In this document: one piece after another, positions 59,461-64,000 of the stretch
Layout: every line of letters starts with the position of its first letter
How positions within the stretch are numbered: the stretch's first letter is position 1
Assembly (NCBI RefSeq): GCF_005222485.1
Contig: NZ_CP029078.1
Location: 1,702,001 to 1,766,000 of the forward strand
Reading direction: 5' to 3'
Source: Streptomyces griseoviridis
GTDB taxonomy: Bacteria > Actinomycetota > Actinomycetes > Streptomycetales > Streptomycetaceae
Length of the DNA stretch: 64,000 nt
Notes under the pieces: generated by a model
The model's input: only the letters and a program-made list of their open reading frames with translations
Database searches by the model: none
Told to the model about the DNA's origin: nothing
Position numbers and translations under genes: made by a program

Positions 59461-60579
59461 CTAGAGCGCGAGCAGCTCCTTGGTCGTGATGGTGAGTAGC
59501 TCGGGTCCGCCGTCCGCCTCGGGGCGGACGACGAGCGTGTCATCGATCCGGACGCCGCCCCGGCCCGGGAGGTGGACCCCTGGCTCGACGGTGACCGGCA
59601 CGCAAGCGTCCAGTTTACCCATGGCCGCAGGGGCCAACTGCGGGTCCTCGTCGATTTCGAGTCCGACGCCGTGCCCGGTGCGCGCGGGCAGGCCCTCGGC
59701 GTACCCGGCCGAGTCCAGGACCTGACGTGCCGCGTGGTCGACGTCGCGGTGCGCGGAACCGGGGACGAGGGCCTCCCGGCCTGCGCGTTGGGCGGCGAAG
59801 ACGAGGTCGTAGAGGTCGATCTGCCAGTCGGCGGGGCTGGTGCCGATGACGAAGGTCCTGCCGATCGAGCAGCGGTAGCCGCGGTAGCTGGCGCCCAGGG
59901 AGACGGAGAGGAAGTCGCCCTCCTCGACCCGGCGGTCGGTGGGCCGGTGCGAGCGCCTGCCGGAGTGCGGTCCGGTGGCGACCGAGGTGGCGAAGGCGGG
60001 TCCGTCGGCGCCGTGGTCGACGAGCCGTCGTTCGAGTTCCAGGGCGAGGTGGCGTTCGGTGCGGCCGACGAGGATGGACTCCAGGAGTTCGCTCAGCGCC
60101 TGGTCGGCGATCTCGGCGCCGATGCGCAGGCAGGAGATCTCCTCCTCGTCCTTGACGACCCGCAGCTGTTCGACGGCCCGGCCGAGGTCGGACAGGCGCA
60201 GCCGGGAGGCGGGCAGCACCGAGCGCAGGGCCCGGTGCCTGGCCACGGTGAGGTGGTGCTCCTCCACGGCGAGGCAGTCGGCGTCGTGGCCCGCGGCGAG
60301 ATCGGCGGCGGCGACGGCGGGGTCGCCCGCGCCCGCGGTGAGGGTCTGGACCCGGAGGCTGTCGTCGGTCCTGACGCCCGCGGCGCGGTCGTCGGCGGGC
60401 TCGGGGCAGACCAGCAGGTCGTGCGCGTCGCTCCGGCCGACCAGGAGGACGGCGCCGTCGGGGACCGGTCCCGCGAGGTAGCGGACGTTGGCGGGACGCG
60501 AGACGAGCGCAGCGGTGCTGCCGGCCGCGTTGAAGCGTCCACGGAGACGGGAACGGCGGGCTGCGTACACCTCGGGCAT
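59461..60579 (-). CDS. M24-fold aminopeptidase P family protein, possibly catalytically impaired
   Basis: A 372-residue pita-bread-fold protein like PepQ/aminopeptidase P. The N-terminal creatinase-like domain covers residues 1-140. In the C-terminal half three ligand areas are recognisable: GHGVGLEID (His), VTVEPGVHL (Glu) and VRIDDTLVV. The two Asp ligands of the family are missing: the DLGA position reads SLGA (Ser227) and the sDiTRT position reads CSIGRT (Ser238). The final Glu is Asp. It may therefore be a non-metal or scaffolding relative. It precedes efp on the same strand with a gap of 58 nt. Confidence 0.88.
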   Translation of the reverse strand: MPEVYAARRSRLRGRFNAAGSTAALVSRPANVRYLAGPVPDGAVLLVGRSDAHDLLVCPEPADDRAAGVRTDDSLRVQTLTAGAGDPAVAAADLAAGHDADCLAVEEHHLTVARHRALRSVLPASRLRLSDLGRAVEQLRVVKDEEEISCLRIGAEIADQALSELLESILVGRTERHLALELERRLVDHGADGPAFATSVATGPHSGRRSHRPTDRRVEEGDFLSVSLGASYRGYRCSIGRTFVIGTSPADWQIDLYDLVFAAQRAGREALVPGSAHRDVDHAARQVLDSAGYAEGLPARTGHGVGLEIDEDPQLAPAAMGKLDACVPVTVEPGVHLPGRGGVRIDDTLVVRPEADGGPELLTITTKELLAL

Positions 60580-60672
60580 AAGGCGAGCGTAGGAGCGTCC
60601 CGCGGATCCCGCCGGTCGAGAGGGCCGAGTGGGGCAGCGCGAGCCGGGGCGGGACGGGAGGGGGCGGGACGT

Positions 60673-60738
60673 AACGGAGCTGCGGGAGCCGGCCCGACGG
60701 GACGGAACGGAGCTGCCGGAGCCGGCCCGGCGGGACGG
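60673..60738. repeat. 33-bp direct repeat, two tandem copies
   Basis: Two adjacent 33-bp copies (60673-60705, 60706-60738; core AACGGAGCTGC) differ at two positions. They lie in the 230-bp gap upstream of the peptidase gene. Confidence 0.85.
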
Positions 60739-60810
60739 GAGCGGACATCTGCGCGGTGGGCGCGGCCTCCGGCGGCCCGGCGGGTCAGGCCGGGCGGCGG
60801 GAACGTTCCT

Positions 60811-61740
60811 CTACCACTGCGGTGGGCTCGCGATGGACCGGGTCAGGACGTCGTCGAGGATCCGGGCCGTCTGCGGGACGTCCAGTTGGGAGTTGTCGAT
60901 GATGGGCAGCCCCGAGCCGTACCAGCCCGCCATGCGGCCGTGGATGCGGGCGACCTCCTCGTCGGTGAGCCGCCGGTTGCCCGTGCGTTCCGCGTTGCGC
61001 TCCAGGACGATCTCCAGGCCGGGCAGCAGCACGACGGGGAGCAGGCCGGGGCCCACATGGCGCTTCCAGCCGCCGAGGCCGACGACCGGCCGGTCGGGGA
61101 AGACCGCGTCGTCGAGGATGCAGGAGATGCCGTTGGCCAGGAAGTTGCGCGCGGCGAAGCCGCAGGTGCGGCGGGCCAGCCGGTACTGCGCCTCGGAGTG
61201 GTCGTTCCATCCGGACTGCGGGTCGGCGAAGCCGGAACGGACCCATTCGCGGACGTCGTCGAGGCTGATGTGGGCCGTGGGGACGCGGCGGTGCTCGGCC
61301 CAGAACTTCGCGACGCTGGTCTTGCCCGCGCCGGCCGGGCCGATGAGGAGCACCGCGAGGGTGGTCGCCGACGGGTCGGACGCGGCCTGCGGGTGCGTGG
61401 GGACGCCCACCGGGGCGCCCGGCGGGAGCGGCACGTGGCCGGTCGTCTCCGGAGGGGGCAGCGGCCGGCCGTGCGGGGCGAAGGCCGGGGGGCCCGGAGG
61501 CGGCGGCACCGGGGCGGAGGTCTGACGGCTGCCGGGCGGCGGCATCGGGGGCGGGCCCTGGTGGCCGCCGGGCGGCGGTGGCATCGGGGCGGGACCCTGG
61601 TGGCCGCCTGGCGGTGGTGGGCCCTGGTGGGGGCCGGCGGGCTGTGGGCCCGGGTGGTGTGCGGCCGGGGACCAGCTCTCGGCCGGTCCGTGCCCCGGCT
61701 GATGGGGCGGCGGCAGCGGAGAACCCACTGCGTGCTGCAT
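60811..61740 (-). CDS. P-loop kinase-like protein with proline-rich N-terminus
   Basis: A 309-residue protein. Residues 1-125 are Pro/Gly/His-rich with repeating GGHQGP and PMPPP units and look disordered. A zeta-toxin/kinase-like P-loop domain follows: VLLIGPAGAGKTSVAKFWAE with its Walker A near 138-145, then HISLDDVREWVRSGF and AEQYRLARR-type helix. Relatives phosphorylate small molecules or act as AAA-like kinases; the substrate is unknown. It lies between aroB and the peptidase gene. The polyproline tract fits an EF-P client. Confidence 0.85.
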   Translation of the reverse strand: MQHAVGSPLPPPHQPGHGPAESWSPAAHHPGPQPAGPHQGPPPPGGHQGPAPMPPPPGGHQGPPPMPPPGSRQTSAPVPPPPGPPAFAPHGRPLPPPETTGHVPLPPGAPVGVPTHPQAASDPSATTLAVLLIGPAGAGKTSVAKFWAEHRRVPTAHISLDDVREWVRSGFADPQSGWNDHSEAQYRLARRTCGFAARNFLANGISCILDDAVFPDRPVVGLGGWKRHVGPGLLPVVLLPGLEIVLERNAERTGNRRLTDEEVARIHGRMAGWYGSGLPIIDNSQLDVPQTARILDDVLTRSIASPPQW

Positions 61741-61812
61741 CCGGTGCCACTCCGTCTCGTACAGGCGATGGGCGCTGGCAGCGGGTGCGGACCCCGCTCG
61801 CCACCGAACGGT

Positions 61813-61852
61813 ACCGCCCCCGGCCGCCGTTTGGTGAACGGCCGGGGGCGGT
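61813..61852 (-). terminator. Terminator after aroB
   Basis: ACCGCCCCCGGCC at 61813-61825 pairs perfectly with GGCCGGGGGCGGT at 61840-61852. It lies 52 nt past the aroB stop on the minus strand. Confidence 0.85.
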
Positions 61853-61904
61853 CCGAAGTGCCCGCCGCCGCACGGCGATACGGACGGAAGGAGTACGGCG
61901 GTAC

Positions 61905-64000
<2,096 letters not shown>

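Overview
The window is chromosomal DNA from a high-GC actinomycete, almost certainly a Streptomyces. Third codon positions are nearly all G/C, GTG starts are common, and BldD (with an intact c-di-GMP signature), sIHF, an ECF41 sigma factor and a GuaB1-type protein are present. From memory, the order of the conserved genes (CbbX-like AAA ATPase, two CNNM/CBS proteins, hisG-hisE, rib genes, guaB1, rpe, rsmB, fmt, priA, metK, coaBC, rpoZ, gmk, sIHF, pyr operon, bldD, nusB, efp, peptidase, aroB-aroK-aroC) matches the SCO1434-SCO1496 core segment of S. coelicolor. No database was consulted.

Layout. 1-5 kb: the end of an unknown gene, a TPR/AAA+ ATPase, and two CNNM/CBS membrane proteins on the minus strand. 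5.1-10.2 kb: a minus-strand chain read as ribE-ribM-ribBA-ribH-hisE-hisG-PH protein, headed by an FMN riboswitch. 10.3-21.4 kb: accessory genes. These are an ECF41 sigma factor with its probable target dehydratase/epimerase and promoter, a ROK regulator divergent from an MFS exporter with a palindromic operator, a uracil/xanthine permease, a secreted GH6 glycosidase, an AlkZ-like glycosylase, and a DinB protein divergent from a WYL regulator with a perfect operator. 21.3-26.2 kb: a lysine-catabolism locus (DavB-like monooxygenase, DavA-like amidase, AsnC/Lrp regulator, CAT-type permease) with shared repeat motifs in both control regions. 26.4-36.8 kb: guaB1, a lipoprotein RNase with a barstar inhibitor, a SorC/DeoR regulator, rpe, rsmB, fmt, a small HTH protein and priA.

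36.8-42.3 kb holds the most interesting block. A four-gene plus-strand cassette sits between priA and metK: an XRE/TPR regulator, a TIR-domain protein with the SARM1-like catalytic glutamate, a P-loop protein with a degenerate Walker A motif, and a membrane protein. The TIR protein and the P-loop protein share a 12-residue peptide, AHGP(L/V)N(S/T)GxG(D/N)Q, and their genes overlap by 4 bp. This looks like an NAD-consuming conflict or defence system.

42.3-64 kb is core metabolism: metK, coaBC, rpoZ, gmk, sIHF, and then the pyr operon (pyrR-pyrB-pyrC-PH protein-carA-carB-pyrD-pyrF). The pyr operon carries a probable PyrR-binding leader and a large internal hairpin before pyrD. bldD follows, divergent from pyrR, with a perfect BldD box over its promoter. 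After a repeat-rich non-coding stretch come nusB, efp, an M24-fold peptidase that has lost two metal ligands, a proline-rich P-loop protein, and aroB-aroK-aroC, with aroC cut by the window end. Nearly every transcription unit ends in a long GC-rich hairpin.
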